Source: Phenylobacterium sp. (GTDB lineage: Bacteria; Pseudomonadota; Alphaproteobacteria; Caulobacterales; Caulobacteraceae). From it: a stretch of 64,000 nucleotides of DNA. The notes beneath the pieces were generated by a model. That model saw nothing but the letters and a program-made list of their open reading frames with translations. It did no database searches and was not told the origin of the DNA. Below are positions 43,788 through 53,954 of the stretch, one piece after another (positions within the stretch are counted from its first letter, which is position 1; every line of letters begins with the position of its first letter). The stretch covers positions 62,001 through 126,000 of the forward strand of contig NZ_JAUXSP010000008.1 in the NCBI RefSeq assembly GCF_030679875.1, read 5' to 3'. Position numbers and translations under genes: made by a program.

Positions 43788-44606
43788 TCAGTCGGCGAAG
43801 ACCGGCGCGCGTTTTTCCATATTGGCCATGACGCTCTCCTTCTGGTTCGGCGTGCCGATCACAGCCCCCTGTTCGGCGCTTTCGGCCAACAGGATGTCGT
43901 GCTGGCTGGCGGGCGTCTCGGACAGCTCGATCAGACGCTTGGCGCCGCGGATGGCGGTCGGGCTCTTGCCGGCGATCTCCGCGGCGAAGGCCAGGGCCTC
44001 AGCCAGGGGATCGGCGCAGACCCGGGTGGCGAAGCCCAGCCGCTGCGCCTCCTCGCCATCGAAGATACGGCCGGAATAGGTCAGCTCGCGGATCACGTCG
44101 CCCCGGGCCAGGTGACGCATCAGGATGAGGCCGCCCATGTCGGGCACCAGGCCCCACTTGATCTCCATCACCGCCATGCGGGCGTCTGGCGTCACGAAGC
44201 GCATGTCGGGCGCCAGGGCCAGCTGGAAGCCGCCGCCGAAAGCCACCCCATGGATGGCGGCGATCACCGGAACCGGCTGCTCGCGCCAGACCATGACCGC
44301 GTGCTGGGCGCGGTTGGAGCCGCCGGGCGTGCGGGTGGGCGTCAGCAGGGACTGGCCATCGGCGGTGTTTGGCCGGCGCTCCCCCGAGGCCATGGCGGCG
44401 AAGGAGCCCATGTCTAGGCCGGCGCAGAAGGCGCGGCCTTCGCCGGACAGAACCACCGCGCGCACCCCTGGTGTGGTCTTCAACGCCTCGCCCGTCTCGA
44501 TCAGGGCCGAGAACATGGCGTCGTCCAGGGCGTTCATCTTGTCGGTGCGGACCATGCGCACGTCGGCGACGCCGTTCTTGATCTCCACCTTCACCCGGTC
44601 GTTCAT
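43788..44606 (-). CDS. Crotonase/enoyl-CoA hydratase family protein
   Basis: A 272-residue crotonase-fold enzyme acting on acyl-CoA. The oxyanion-hole segments are AVVLSGEGRAFCAGLDMGSF near residue 55 and AIHGVAFGGGFQLALAPDMR near residue 118. The classic first glutamate position of enoyl-CoA hydratase is not obvious, so the reaction may be hydration, isomerisation or hydrolysis. The second ATG (44606) was chosen because GGAGG lies six bases before it and abuts the first ATG. It shares strand with tesB upstream (58 bp gap). Confidence 0.85.
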   Translation of the reverse strand: MNDRVKVEIKNGVADVRMVRTDKMNALDDAMFSALIETGEALKTTPGVRAVVLSGEGRAFCAGLDMGSFAAMASGERRPNTADGQSLLTPTRTPGGSNRAQHAVMVWREQPVPVIAAIHGVAFGGGFQLALAPDMRFVTPDARMAVMEIKWGLVPDMGGLILMRHLARGDVIRELTYSGRIFDGEEAQRLGFATRVCADPLAEALAFAAEIAGKSPTAIRGAKRLIELSETPASQHDILLAESAEQGAVIGTPNQKESVMANMEKRAPVFAD

Positions 44607-44664
44607 GAGCATCCTCCCGCTTCCTCTCGGCTGGCCGCCGATGTCGGGGAAAGACTGTCATGGA

Positions 44665-45500
44665 TCAGGCGGGCGGGCGATGGCGGATGAGCGCCTCCTG
44701 GGTCGCCGAGGCCACCAGCCGGCCCTGGCGGTCGAAGATGGAGCCCCGGTTGAAGCCCCGTCCGCCCGAGGCCGAGGGGCTGTCCTGGACATAGAGATGC
44801 CAGTCGGAGAAGTCGCTCGCCCGATGGAACCACAGGGTGTGATCGAGGCTGGCCACCTGCAGGTGGCCATGCGGGACGGGATGGGGCCGCAGGCTCGCAT
44901 CCAGCAGGCTCATATCCGAGCCATAGGCGAGCGCGCACTGGTTGACCGCCACGTCGGGGCCCACGGACTGCCGGGCCTTAAACCAGACATTGTAAAGCGG
45001 CGCCATGGGCTCGGTCTGGTTATGCCGCTGCGGATCGATGGGGCGGACCTCCACGGGCCAGTCCCGGTCCCGGGGCGCAATCCCGTCGGCCTCGCGCAGC
45101 TGCTCCTCGTTCAGCAGGTCTTCCGGCGGGGGCACGGCCGGGGGCTGGTCCTGGTGTTCGAAGCCCTCCTCGGGAACCTGGAAAGAGGCGGCCAGGTTGA
45201 AGATCTGCTTGCCGTTCTGGATCGCCGTCACCCGGCGCACCGAGAACGAGCCCCCGTCGCGGGCCCGGTCCACCTGGAACAGGATCGGGATGCGCGGGTC
45301 ACCAGGGCGGATGAAATAGGCGTGCATCGAGTGGCAGAGCCGGCCTTCGATGGTGCCATAGGCCGCGGTGAGCGCCTGGGCCACAACCTGGCCCCCATAG
45401 ATGCGCCGACCTTCCCGGGCCGGCGTCAGGCCGCGATAGAGATCAAGCTCGATCTGTTCGAGATCGAGGATTTCCACCAGTTCGTTCTGGGGCTCGCGCA

Positions 45501-45501
<1 letters not shown>
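44665..45501 (-). CDS. tesB: Acyl-CoA thioesterase II
   Basis: Double-hotdog enzyme hydrolysing medium- and long-chain acyl-CoA to free acid and CoA. The 278-residue length matches TesB (about 286). Visible motifs are RIYGGQVVAQALTAAYGTIE near residue 32, HSMHAYFIRPGDPRIPILFQ, and the second-hotdog part SLDHTLWFHRASDFSDWHL with the catalytic aspartate. Its ATG overlaps the rfbC stop by one base. Confidence 0.94.
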
Positions 45502-46058
<557 letters not shown>

Positions 46059-46094
46059 GGCTCTCTGTGAGTCGTTGTTGGAGCGGTCCATCGC

Positions 46095-47132
46095 ATGAAC
46101 GAGCCTTCCGGCGAAGACAAGGCGCCCCCTGCGCTGAGCGTGGTCATCGTCGCCTATAATAGCGGGGCGACCCTGGGGCGCTGCGTGGCCGCCCTGGCCG
46201 CGCAGACCTTCGGTGACTTCGAGCTGCTGATCATCGACAACGCCTCGCCTCAGCAGGAGGCCGTTCCCGCCGCGGCGGGTCTTCCAGGGACTCGGGTTCT
46301 TGAGGCCGGCGGCAATCTCGGCTTCGCCGCCGGGGTCAATCTGGGGGCGCGCGAGGCCCGGGGCCGATGGCTCGTGCTACTCAACCCCGACGCCTATCCC
46401 GACCCCGACTGGCTGGCGGAGCTGGCGGCGGCCAGCGGGCGTCACCCGAAGGTCAAGTCCTTCACCTCCCGCCAGGTCATGGCCCAGGACCGCGGCGTGC
46501 TGGACGGCCTGGGGGATGTGATGTCGGCGCCGGCCATTCCCTATCGCGGCGGCTATCAGACCCCCGATCCCGGCGATACGCCTGAGGGCGAGGTCTTCTC
46601 CCCCTGCGGGGCGGCGATGATGGTCGATCGCGATCTGTTCCTTCGCCTGGGCGGGCTGGACGAGAGCTTCTTCTGCTATTGCGAGGATGTGGACTTCGGC
46701 TACCGGCTCCAGCTCGTGGACGAACCCACGCTGTTGGTCCCCTCGGCCGTGATCGCCCATGAGGGTTCGGCCTCGTCCGGCGGGCCAAGATCGGAATTCG
46801 CGGTCTTCCACGGCACGCGCAACCGCTTCTGGGTGCTGGTCAAGAACACGCCAGCCCTGCTGCTGCCGCTGGTCCTGCCCCTGCATCTGCTCGCCTTCGC
46901 CGTGGTCAGCCTGCGACCGCAGAACCGCCCGCTGCTCGGGATCACCTGGCGGGGCTTCACAGCCGCCCTGGCCGGACTCGGCCCCGTCTGGACCAGCCGT
47001 CGCCGGACACAGGCGCAGCGGCGGGCCCCGGCCCTTCAGATCGCCCGGGCGATGACCTGGAATCCGAAGGATCTTTCAGGCCGCCGGGCGGTCATTCGCC
47101 CGCTGCGGCCCAGTCGACGAGGCGCGCCATGA
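46095..47132 (+). CDS. Glycosyltransferase family 2, rhamnosyltransferase-like
   Basis: A 345-residue GT-A enzyme for surface polysaccharide assembly. Motifs are LSVVIVAYNSGATLGRCVAA near residue 10, LLIIDNASPQQ, the metal-binding LLNPDAYPDPDWL near residue 95, and ESFFCYCEDVDFGYRLQ near residue 190, which is typical of WbbL-like rhamnosyltransferases. A hydrophobic segment LLLPLVLPLHLLAFAVVSL near residue 255 suggests membrane association. Divergent from rfbC; its end overlaps argE on the other strand by 41 bp. Confidence 0.85.
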   Translation: MNEPSGEDKAPPALSVVIVAYNSGATLGRCVAALAAQTFGDFELLIIDNASPQQEAVPAAAGLPGTRVLEAGGNLGFAAGVNLGAREARGRWLVLLNPDAYPDPDWLAELAAASGRHPKVKSFTSRQVMAQDRGVLDGLGDVMSAPAIPYRGGYQTPDPGDTPEGEVFSPCGAAMMVDRDLFLRLGGLDESFFCYCEDVDFGYRLQLVDEPTLLVPSAVIAHEGSASSGGPRSEFAVFHGTRNRFWVLVKNTPALLLPLVLPLHLLAFAVVSLRPQNRPLLGITWRGFTAALAGLGPVWTSRRRTQAQRRAPALQIARAMTWNPKDLSGRRAVIRPLRPSRRGAP

Positions 47133-48270
47133 AGGCCCCGCCCCGCTCCATCTGAGAGATCTCCACGAACTCGTCGGGCTGGTGGGCCTGATCGATGGAG
47201 CCTGGCCCGCAGATGACTGTGGAGAAGCCCGCCTCCTGGAACTGGCCGGCCTCGGCGGCGAAGGCCACCACCCGGGCCGGGCCATTGTCCCCGGCCAGCC
47301 GACGGGCGAAGGCCTCGGCCGCCCCATCGGTTTCGGGGGCCAGCGGCGGGGTGTGCGAGCGCTGGACGACCTCAACCCCGGCGTCGGGGAACCTGGCCTT
47401 CAGCGCGGCGTCGGCGGCCGCGCAGGCGGCGAAGAAGGGCGCCAGCACCGCCTGGGGGTCGAGACCCGGAGGGCTGCGCAGGTCGAACAGAAAGACGCAC
47501 TCCCGCGCCAGGATGTTCACCGCCGTGCCGCCGTTCACCTGACCGACCGTCAGGGTCGCGTGTTTGGGCGTGAAGGGTGAGGCCGGATCGGCGTCACGCT
47601 CCAGCTGTTCGGCCAGATCGCACAACATCCCCATCAGCCGGATGGCCGCCATATTGGCTGAGGCGCCCAGCTGGGTCTGGCTGGAATGGGCCTCGTGGCC
47701 GTGGACGGTCACGCGGAAGGTGTTGATCCCCTTGTGCCCGCTGACCGCCTCCATGTTGGTAGGCTCGCCGACGACCACGAGGGCAGGCCTCGGCAGTTCG
47801 CTGGCGATGATGCGGATCATGTCCGGGGCGCCGATACAGCCCACCTCCTCGTCATAGGAGAAGGCCAGATGGACCGGCTTCTTCGGCTGGGCCGCGAGAA
47901 TGTCGGGGATGGCCGCCAGGGACAGCGCCAGGAAGCCCTTCATGTCACAGGTGCCCCGTCCATAGAGCCGGCCATGGCGCGGAGTCACCTGGAAGGGGTC
48001 CGAGGTCCAGGGCTGGCCGTCCACCGGCACCACATCGGTATGGCCCGACAGCACCACCCCGCCTGGAATGTCGGGGCCGATGGTGGCGATCAGGTTCGAC
48101 TTGGTCCCGTCGGCGTTAGGCACCCGGCGATGGCCCACCCCATGGCCGTCGAGATAGGCCTCGACCCATTCGATCAGGGCCAGGTTGGAGAGGCGCGACG
48201 TGGTGTCGAAGGCCACCAGGCGCTCGAGGATCTCAAGGGCGCGGGGCGTGAGGGTCTGGGAGGATGACAT
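47092..48270 (-). CDS. argE: Acetylornithine deacetylase
   Basis: Zinc M20-family hydrolase that releases ornithine from N-acetylornithine in arginine synthesis. The 392-residue protein has VVLSGHTDVVPVDGQPWTSD near residue 75, GRGTCDMKGFLALSL near residue 103, and FSYDEEVGCIGAPDM with the catalytic glutamate near residue 137. The C-terminal ICGPGSIDQAHQPDEFV holds another metal histidine. It could also be a related M20 amidase, but ArgE fits best. Confidence 0.9.
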   Translation of the reverse strand: MSSSQTLTPRALEILERLVAFDTTSRLSNLALIEWVEAYLDGHGVGHRRVPNADGTKSNLIATIGPDIPGGVVLSGHTDVVPVDGQPWTSDPFQVTPRHGRLYGRGTCDMKGFLALSLAAIPDILAAQPKKPVHLAFSYDEEVGCIGAPDMIRIIASELPRPALVVVGEPTNMEAVSGHKGINTFRVTVHGHEAHSSQTQLGASANMAAIRLMGMLCDLAEQLERDADPASPFTPKHATLTVGQVNGGTAVNILARECVFLFDLRSPPGLDPQAVLAPFFAACAAADAALKARFPDAGVEVVQRSHTPPLAPETDGAAEAFARRLAGDNGPARVVAFAAEAGQFQEAGFSTVICGPGSIDQAHQPDEFVEISQMERGGAFMARLVDWAAAGE

Positions 48271-48463
48271 GGGGTGAGCCTAGACCCGCGGCCCCGCCGG
48301 CTCCAGTCGTCATCGGTCATGCGCGATTGACCCAGATCGGGCGCCGGATCGGTGGGCTATCTGTCCACCATTCCGCCTTGAACGCCCCAGCCGCCGGCAT
48401 GAACCACCATGTGAGCGAGCCGATCGAGATCAACCGCCTCTATGGCGCTCTGGAGGCTAACCG

Positions 48464-48955
48464 CTAGCCCCGCTGGACGCGGCCGGGCCCTGGCAGGACG
48501 TCGATCAGCTCGATGCGGAAGATCAACACGCTGTTGGGCGGGATCGGGCCCTGGCCGGATTCGCCATAGCCCATCTCCGGCGGCACGGTGATCACCCACT
48601 CGTCGCCGGGCCGCATCAGCGGCAGGACCTCGAGCCAGGCCGGAATCAGACCGGCCAGCGGCATGGCGGCCGGCACGCCGCGCTCATAGGAGGAGTCGAA
48701 CACCTCACCATCGGCCAGCTTGCCCTCGTAGTGGACCTTGACCTCGTCAGTGGGGGTCGGCTTCAGGCCATCGACTGGGCCAGAGCGCACGACCTCATAC
48801 TGGACGCCGGACGGCAGGGTCTCGACCCCGTCCCGCTCGGCGTTCTGTTCCATGTAGATCTTGGCCTCGGACGCCGCCTCGCCCCCTTGCGGAGAGCAGG
48901 CGACCAGGGCCAGGGCCGCGGCCAGGGCGAACAGGGGAGCAAGCATCAAGGGCAT
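48464..48955 (-). CDS. FKBP-type peptidyl-prolyl isomerase, lipoprotein
   Basis: A 163-residue envelope protein. A signal peptide with lipobox LVAC (Cys20) predicts lipid anchoring. The FKBP domain follows: VKVHYEGKLADGEVFDSSYE near residue 72, GLIPAWLEVLPLMRPGDEW and IPPNSVLIFRIELID at the end, with the aromatic pocket residues in place. It probably assists folding in the periplasm. It shares strand with the threonine ammonia-lyase gene upstream (30 bp gap). Confidence 0.9.
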   Translation of the reverse strand: MPLMLAPLFALAAALALVACSPQGGEAASEAKIYMEQNAERDGVETLPSGVQYEVVRSGPVDGLKPTPTDEVKVHYEGKLADGEVFDSSYERGVPAAMPLAGLIPAWLEVLPLMRPGDEWVITVPPEMGYGESGQGPIPPNSVLIFRIELIDVLPGPGRVQRG

Positions 48956-48985
48956 CCTTGGGTGGGGAAACTTGGCGGGTTCAGG

Positions 48986-50194
48986 TCAGACGGCGCGGGG
49001 CGGATAGCCCCGCTCGCGCAGGGCTTCCATGATTTCCTGGGTGTGATTGGCGTCGCGGGTCTCGATCATGATGTCGAACTCCGCGCCCTTGGCCGGGACA
49101 TCGAGCGCCAGGCGGTTGTGGGCCACCTCGACGATATTGGCGCCCATCTGGCCGATGATGGCCGAGACATTGGCCAGCAGGCCGGGGCGGTCGTCGCCGA
49201 TGATCCGCAGGGAGACCAGACGCTGCTCGCGCACCAGCTCCCGGGTCAGGACCGAGGCCAGGAGGCGGGTGTCGATATTGCCCCCGGTGATGATCAGGCC
49301 GGCCTTCTTGCCCCGGAACCGTTCGGGATAGGCCAGCAGGCCAGCCAGGGCGGCGGCGCCTGCACCCTCGGAGACCGTCTTCTCGACATTGCAGTAGAGG
49401 GCCACGGCCCGCTCGAAGAAGGGCTCTTCGACCAGCAGCACCTCGTCGATCAGCGGGCGAGCCACGCTGTAGCTGACATCGCCCACCTGCTTGACGGCGA
49501 TGCCCTCGGCGATCGTCGCCCCGCCGGTCCCGCTGGCGCCGTTCACCCCGCGCATGCGGGCGGTGAAGGAGGGATACATGGCCGGCTCCAGCCCGATCAC
49601 GGCGATGCCTGGCTTCATATGCTTGGCCGCCGTGGCGCAGCCGGCGATCAGCCCGCCGCCGCCGATCGGGATCGGCAGGACGTCCAGGTCCGGCACGTCC
49701 TCGAGCATCTCCAGAGCGACGGTTCCCTGGCCGGCCATGACATCGAGGTCGTTGAACGGGTGAACGAAGACCAGGTCGCGGTCTTCGCATATCTGCTTGG
49801 CGCGGCCTGAGGCGTCATCATAGCCCTCGCCATCCAGGACGACCTCAGCCCCGAAGGCGCGGGTCTGCTGCACCTTCACGAAGGGCGTGGAGCGGGGCAT
49901 GACGATGGTCACGGGAATACCCAGGCGCGCGGCGTGATAGGCCAGGCCCTGGCTGTGATTGCCGGCTGAGGCGGCGATCACGCCGCGCTTCTTCTCGGCG
50001 TCCGTCAGCTGCAGCAGCTTATTGAGCGCCCCGCGCTCCTTGTAGGCGGCGGTGAACTGCTGGTTCTCGAACTTCACCCAGACCTCGGCCCCGGTAATCT
50101 CCGACAGCGTCTTCGACAGGCGGCACGGGGTGCGCTCAATATGGCCGTTCAGCCGGTCGGCTGCGGCGCGGATATCGTCGATGGAAAGCGTCAT
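48986..50194 (-). CDS. ilvA: Threonine ammonia-lyase with C-terminal ACT domain
   Basis: PLP enzyme deaminating threonine to 2-oxobutyrate, the first step to isoleucine. The 402-residue protein has the PLP lysine in QQFTAAYKERGALN near residue 52, the phosphate-binding IGGGGLIAGCAT near residue 177, and one ACT domain at about 325-402 (LRIIGDDRPGLLANVSAIIG). E. coli IlvA has two ACT-like units and 514 residues; this is the shorter single-ACT type, so regulation by isoleucine is uncertain. Confidence 0.9.
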   Translation of the reverse strand: MTLSIDDIRAAADRLNGHIERTPCRLSKTLSEITGAEVWVKFENQQFTAAYKERGALNKLLQLTDAEKKRGVIAASAGNHSQGLAYHAARLGIPVTIVMPRSTPFVKVQQTRAFGAEVVLDGEGYDDASGRAKQICEDRDLVFVHPFNDLDVMAGQGTVALEMLEDVPDLDVLPIPIGGGGLIAGCATAAKHMKPGIAVIGLEPAMYPSFTARMRGVNGASGTGGATIAEGIAVKQVGDVSYSVARPLIDEVLLVEEPFFERAVALYCNVEKTVSEGAGAAALAGLLAYPERFRGKKAGLIITGGNIDTRLLASVLTRELVREQRLVSLRIIGDDRPGLLANVSAIIGQMGANIVEVAHNRLALDVPAKGAEFDIMIETRDANHTQEIMEALRERGYPPRAV

Positions 50195-50276
50195 TGGGAT
50201 AGGAGGTCCGGGGAGGCCGCCCGAGACGGGGGCGGAAAGGCCGGCAACCTATCGGGCGGCGGGCCCCTTCGCAATG

Positions 50277-51386
50277 TCAGGCCGAACGCAGTCCCCGCAG
50301 CCGGTCGACCCGGCGCATGGCCTTGCCCGGCAATTCCGACACCCCGCCTAGCGGCAGGGACTCCGCGGCCCGCCGCAGACTGTAGGCCGCCTGGCGCAAC
50401 AGGGTGGCGGGGGACAGGACACCAACAAAGCCATGACCGACACTGACCTGGGCGTTGGCCAGTTCTCGCTTGAACCGGTAGTCGCCGGCCCCGAGGTCAA
50501 GGCGGTGATAGGGGGTGGTCTCCATCCAGCGAAGGATGTTCTGGAACAGCAACAGGCCGGGGGAAAAGCGATCGAAGGCCGGGTCGTGGGCGATCAGCCA
50601 GCCATGGATGGTCCGCGCGCCGCGCAGGTGCAGGTGAACCGCCGCCAGCTTGCCGCCAATGTGCAGAGAAAACAGCGCGCCGCCGAACTCCGGATCGCGG
50701 CTCTCGAACAGGTCGGAGATCAGCCGCCGGGTCCAGCCCGGCTGGAAGATGTCGAACTGCCCGGTGGCCTTCAACTGCGCCCGCTTCCAGGCGATCAGCT
50801 GGTCAAAGTCGCTGGAGGCGCGGCTGAAGGGAGTGAAGACCACCTCGCCCAGGTCACGCTCGGCCTTGCGGCGCTTCTTGTCGCAATCCTTGAGCAGCCC
50901 CACGCCCGCCGCGCGGCGGTCGGCGGCGTAGGCCTCGTAGCCTGGCCCGATATCGGCCACCTGGGAGAGGGACTCGCCGTGGGAGAAGCCCTGAAAGGGA
51001 CCTGTGGCGTCCAGCATGTGACAGAAGTCGAGCCGCTGGACCCCCAGCGCCGCGACGATCTCCCGCGCGCTGACCTCAAGGCCAGGCGCCGCCACCAGCC
51101 CCTGATAGTCGCAGAGCGGCGCGCCCACCGGCAGGGCGGTGGCCCCGCCCACATGGACGGCCATGAAGCCCACATCCTGAGCGCCGTCGCGGACCACAGC
51201 CACGCGCACGCCGCGGGTCGCGCTGGCGCCGCGGGCCTGCGCCCGTTCCACCGCCCGCGCCCAGTGGGGAGACAGGAAGGGGCTGTCATAGGTGATGTCC
51301 TGCTGGCCCTGAAGCTGCGCCCAACGGTCCAGCCGCGCCGGCGTCAAATCCTGGGGACGGACGACCTCGATCTGCAAGGCGGACAT
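50277..51386 (-). CDS. GNAT/FemAB-like N-acyltransferase, possible holdfast (HfsK-like) factor
   Basis: A 369-residue soluble protein of the CelD/BcsL-type acetyltransferase family. The C-terminal GNAT half contains ALFSLHIGGKLAAVHLHLRG followed by a GWLIAHDPAFDRFSPGLLLF segment and HRLDLGAGDYRFKRELAN, the usual hallmark of this group. In Caulobacter a homologous protein, HfsK, binds c-di-GMP and affects holdfast cohesion; the assignment here rests on overall resemblance and organism. No polysaccharide cluster is adjacent. Confidence 0.65.
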   Translation of the reverse strand: MSALQIEVVRPQDLTPARLDRWAQLQGQQDITYDSPFLSPHWARAVERAQARGASATRGVRVAVVRDGAQDVGFMAVHVGGATALPVGAPLCDYQGLVAAPGLEVSAREIVAALGVQRLDFCHMLDATGPFQGFSHGESLSQVADIGPGYEAYAADRRAAGVGLLKDCDKKRRKAERDLGEVVFTPFSRASSDFDQLIAWKRAQLKATGQFDIFQPGWTRRLISDLFESRDPEFGGALFSLHIGGKLAAVHLHLRGARTIHGWLIAHDPAFDRFSPGLLLFQNILRWMETTPYHRLDLGAGDYRFKRELANAQVSVGHGFVGVLSPATLLRQAAYSLRRAAESLPLGGVSELPGKAMRRVDRLRGLRSA

Positions 51387-51468
51387 GGACGGGGGTTACT
51401 CGACAAGGTTGCGGTCAAGCCACCCTAAGCGCCGAAGGGTTTCCGGCCCGTTGCCGAAAACCGCTCGT

Positions 51469-53310
51469 TCAGGCCGCGCCCCGATTTTCCCAGTCGACGT
51501 CAAATTCCGACACCAGATGGCCCGGCGCCACCTCGCTCAGGCGGGGGATATAGATCGGCGCCAGGGGATCGACGCTGACCCGGGAGGGCAGGAAGCGCAG
51601 GGCCGCGCCCGGGTCCATCGGGCTCGGCGGCTCGCCGGTGAGCTTCAACCGCTTACGGTTGCGCTCGCGCTCGGGGTCAGGGATCGGCGCGGCTGACAGC
51701 AGGGCGCGGGTATAGGGGTGCTGGGGATCGGCATAGAGCTTGTCCCGGTCGGCCATCTCCATCACCCGGCCCAGGAACAGCACCATCACCCGGTGGCTGA
51801 TCTCGCGGACCACCGCCAGGTCGTGGCTGATGAAGATCATGGCCAGGCCCATCTCCTTCTGCAGGTCGATGAGCAGGTCGATGATCTGGGCGCGGATCGA
51901 GACGTCCAGGGCTGAGACCGCCTCGTCGCAGATCACCAGCTTGGGCTTCAGGATCATGGCCCGGGCGATGCCCACCCGCTGGTTCTGACCGCCGGACAGC
52001 TCGTGAGGATAGCGATTGATCAGCTCGGGCGACAGGCCAGCGCGAGCCATCATGCCGGCGACCTCGGCGTCGCGGGCGTCGCGATTCAGCTGAGGGGCGA
52101 AGATCTTCAGGGGTTCGGCGATGGAATCGCCGATGGTCATGCGGGGATCGAGGCTGGCGAGCGGGTCCTGGAAGACGATCTGCAGATCCTTGCGGGCCGC
52201 CCGCATCTCGGCCTTCTGAGCATGGGTGATGTCGCGGCCCATCAGGGTGACCACCCCGTCGGTGGGCTTGATCAGGTTCAGCACGGCCCGCGACAGGGTC
52301 GACTTGCCGCAGCCGCTTTCACCCACCACGCCGAGGGTCTCGCCCTGGCGCACATCGAAGGAGACGCCGTCCACGGCGCGCAGCTGTCGTGTTCCCCCCA
52401 TCAGGCCCTGACGGATCGGGAACCAGACCTTGACGTCCCGGGCCTCGACGATCACCGGGGCGTCGGGCGCCACCGGCGCGACGGTGGGACGTCCCCCACG
52501 ATCGGCGCGGTCCAGGCGCGGAATCGCATCGAGCAGGTCGCGGGTGTACTGCACCTTGGGCGTGGCGAAGAGTTCGCGCACCGGACCTTCTTCCACATAG
52601 GCCCCGTCCTTCATCACACAGACCCGGTCGGCGAGACGGGCGATGACCCCCATGTCGTGGGTGATCAGCACCATGGCCGTGCCGGTCTCACGGCCCAGCT
52701 CGGCCATCAGGTCGAGGATTTCGGCCTGGACAGTGACGTCCAGCGCCGTGGTCGGTTCATCGGCGATCAGCAGCTCGGGGCCGCCGGCCATGGCGGCGGC
52801 CACCATCACCCGCTGGCGCATGCCGCCGGACAGTTCGTGCGGATACTGGCGGAGGCGCCGCGCGGCGTCGGGGATGCGCACATGATCCAGCCACTGGCGG
52901 GCCCGGGCCATGGCGTCGCTCGCCGACAGGCCCAGATGCAGCCTCAGGGGCTCGGCGATCTGCTCGCCGATCCGCACATGGGGTGTCAGCGCCGTCAGCG
53001 GGTCCTGGAAGATCATGGTCATCTTCGAGCCGCGCAGGCGGTTCAGGGCCCGCGGCTTCAGGCCCAGGATTTCCTGGCCCTGGAACCGCACCGAGCCGGT
53101 GGCCCGGCCGTTCTGGGCCAACAGGCCCATGACCGTCATGAAGGTCTGACTTTTGCCTGAGCCGCTTTCGCCCACCACGCCGAGGGTCTCGCCCCGGGCC
53201 ACCTGCAGGCTGACCCCGCGCACGGCCTGGACGGCGCCGTCATGGGTGTCGAAGGTGACCTTCAGATCATCGATGGCCAAAACGGGCGCGGCGGATTCAG
53301 TCACGGACAA
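51469..53310 (-). CDS. ABC transporter ATPase with two ATP-binding domains (oligopeptide type, DppD-DppF fusion)
   Basis: Cytoplasmic energising subunit with two full ABC cassettes, as in YejF. First: [49 protein letters not shown]. Second: [48 protein letters not shown]. Each is followed by the oligopeptide/dipeptide-type C-terminal extension ([13 protein letters not shown] near the end). A TTG at 53310 has GGAG seven bases upstream; a GTG at 53304 is the alternative. No permease or binding-protein gene is adjacent, so partners must be elsewhere. Confidence 0.88.
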   Translation of the reverse strand: MSVTESAAPVLAIDDLKVTFDTHDGAVQAVRGVSLQVARGETLGVVGESGSGKSQTFMTVMGLLAQNGRATGSVRFQGQEILGLKPRALNRLRGSKMTMIFQDPLTALTPHVRIGEQIAEPLRLHLGLSASDAMARARQWLDHVRIPDAARRLRQYPHELSGGMRQRVMVAAAMAGGPELLIADEPTTALDVTVQAEILDLMAELGRETGTAMVLITHDMGVIARLADRVCVMKDGAYVEEGPVRELFATPKVQYTRDLLDAIPRLDRADRGGRPTVAPVAPDAPVIVEARDVKVWFPIRQGLMGGTRQLRAVDGVSFDVRQGETLGVVGESGCGKSTLSRAVLNLIKPTDGVVTLMGRDITHAQKAEMRAARKDLQIVFQDPLASLDPRMTIGDSIAEPLKIFAPQLNRDARDAEVAGMMARAGLSPELINRYPHELSGGQNQRVGIARAMILKPKLVICDEAVSALDVSIRAQIIDLLIDLQKEMGLAMIFISHDLAVVREISHRVMVLFLGRVMEMADRDKLYADPQHPYTRALLSAAPIPDPERERNRKRLKLTGEPPSPMDPGAALRFLPSRVSVDPLAPIYIPRLSEVAPGHLVSEFDVDWENRGAA

Positions 53311-53416
53311 GGGCGAACTCCAGATCGTCTGGCCCCGACCATAGACCGGGCGTGCGCCCTTGTGAAACAACCGCAGCCTCCATCCCCATTCCGCCGCCCA
53401 GAGGCCCCGCAGAACC

Positions 53417-53947
53417 ATGTCCCCGCCCGACGCCTCACAGCCCAGGCCCGCCCTGTTTCTCGACCGCGACGGGGTGCTGAACCTCGACCGGGGCTATGTG
53501 TCACGCTGGGAGGACTTCACCTGGGTCGATGGCGCGCGCGCCGTGGTGCGCGCCTTCAACCAGGCCGGCTGGTGGGTCTTCGTGGTCACCAACCAGTCGG
53601 GGGTCGGGCGGGGCTATTATACCGAGGCTGACATGCACGCCCTGCATGCGGCCATGGCTGAGGACCTCGCGGCTGACGGCCTGCGGATCGACGCCTTCTA
53701 TCACTGCCCCCATCACCCCGAGGCGGTGATCGAGGCCTATCGCCACCCCGATCCGCCGGACCGCAAGCCCAATCCCGGCATGCTGCTGCGGGCCATGGCC
53801 GACTGGCCGGTGGACCGGGCGGCCTCCTTCATGGTCGGCGACAAGGCCGGCGACATGGTGGCCGCCGCCCGGGCTGGCGTCGAGGGCCTGCTCTTCGAAG
53901 GGGGCGACCTGCGCGCCTTCCTGAAGGCGCAGGGTCGCCTGCCCTGA
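53417..53947 (+). CDS. gmhB: HAD-IIIA phosphatase, GmhB-like
   Basis: A 176-residue HAD phosphatase, like the enzyme that removes the C7 phosphate of heptose bisphosphate for LPS core. Motifs are [14 protein letters not shown] near residue 13, [32 protein letters not shown] and [17 protein letters not shown]. The zinc loop of E. coli GmhB (C-x-H ... C-x-C) is only half kept: CPHHPE is there but the later CxC pair is absent. The function could therefore be another sugar-phosphate phosphatase. Confidence 0.78.
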   Translation: MSPPDASQPRPALFLDRDGVLNLDRGYVSRWEDFTWVDGARAVVRAFNQAGWWVFVVTNQSGVGRGYYTEADMHALHAAMAEDLAADGLRIDAFYHCPHHPEAVIEAYRHPDPPDRKPNPGMLLRAMADWPVDRAASFMVGDKAGDMVAAARAGVEGLLFEGGDLRAFLKAQGRLP

Positions 53948-53954
53948 CCTCGGC

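Noticed and set aside
48264..48467. A 67-codon plus-strand ORF between argE and the FKBP gene
   Set aside because: It begins inside the argE start, has no ribosome-binding site or recognisable motif, and runs into the FKBP stop region. The 193 bp gap otherwise looks like the argE promoter.
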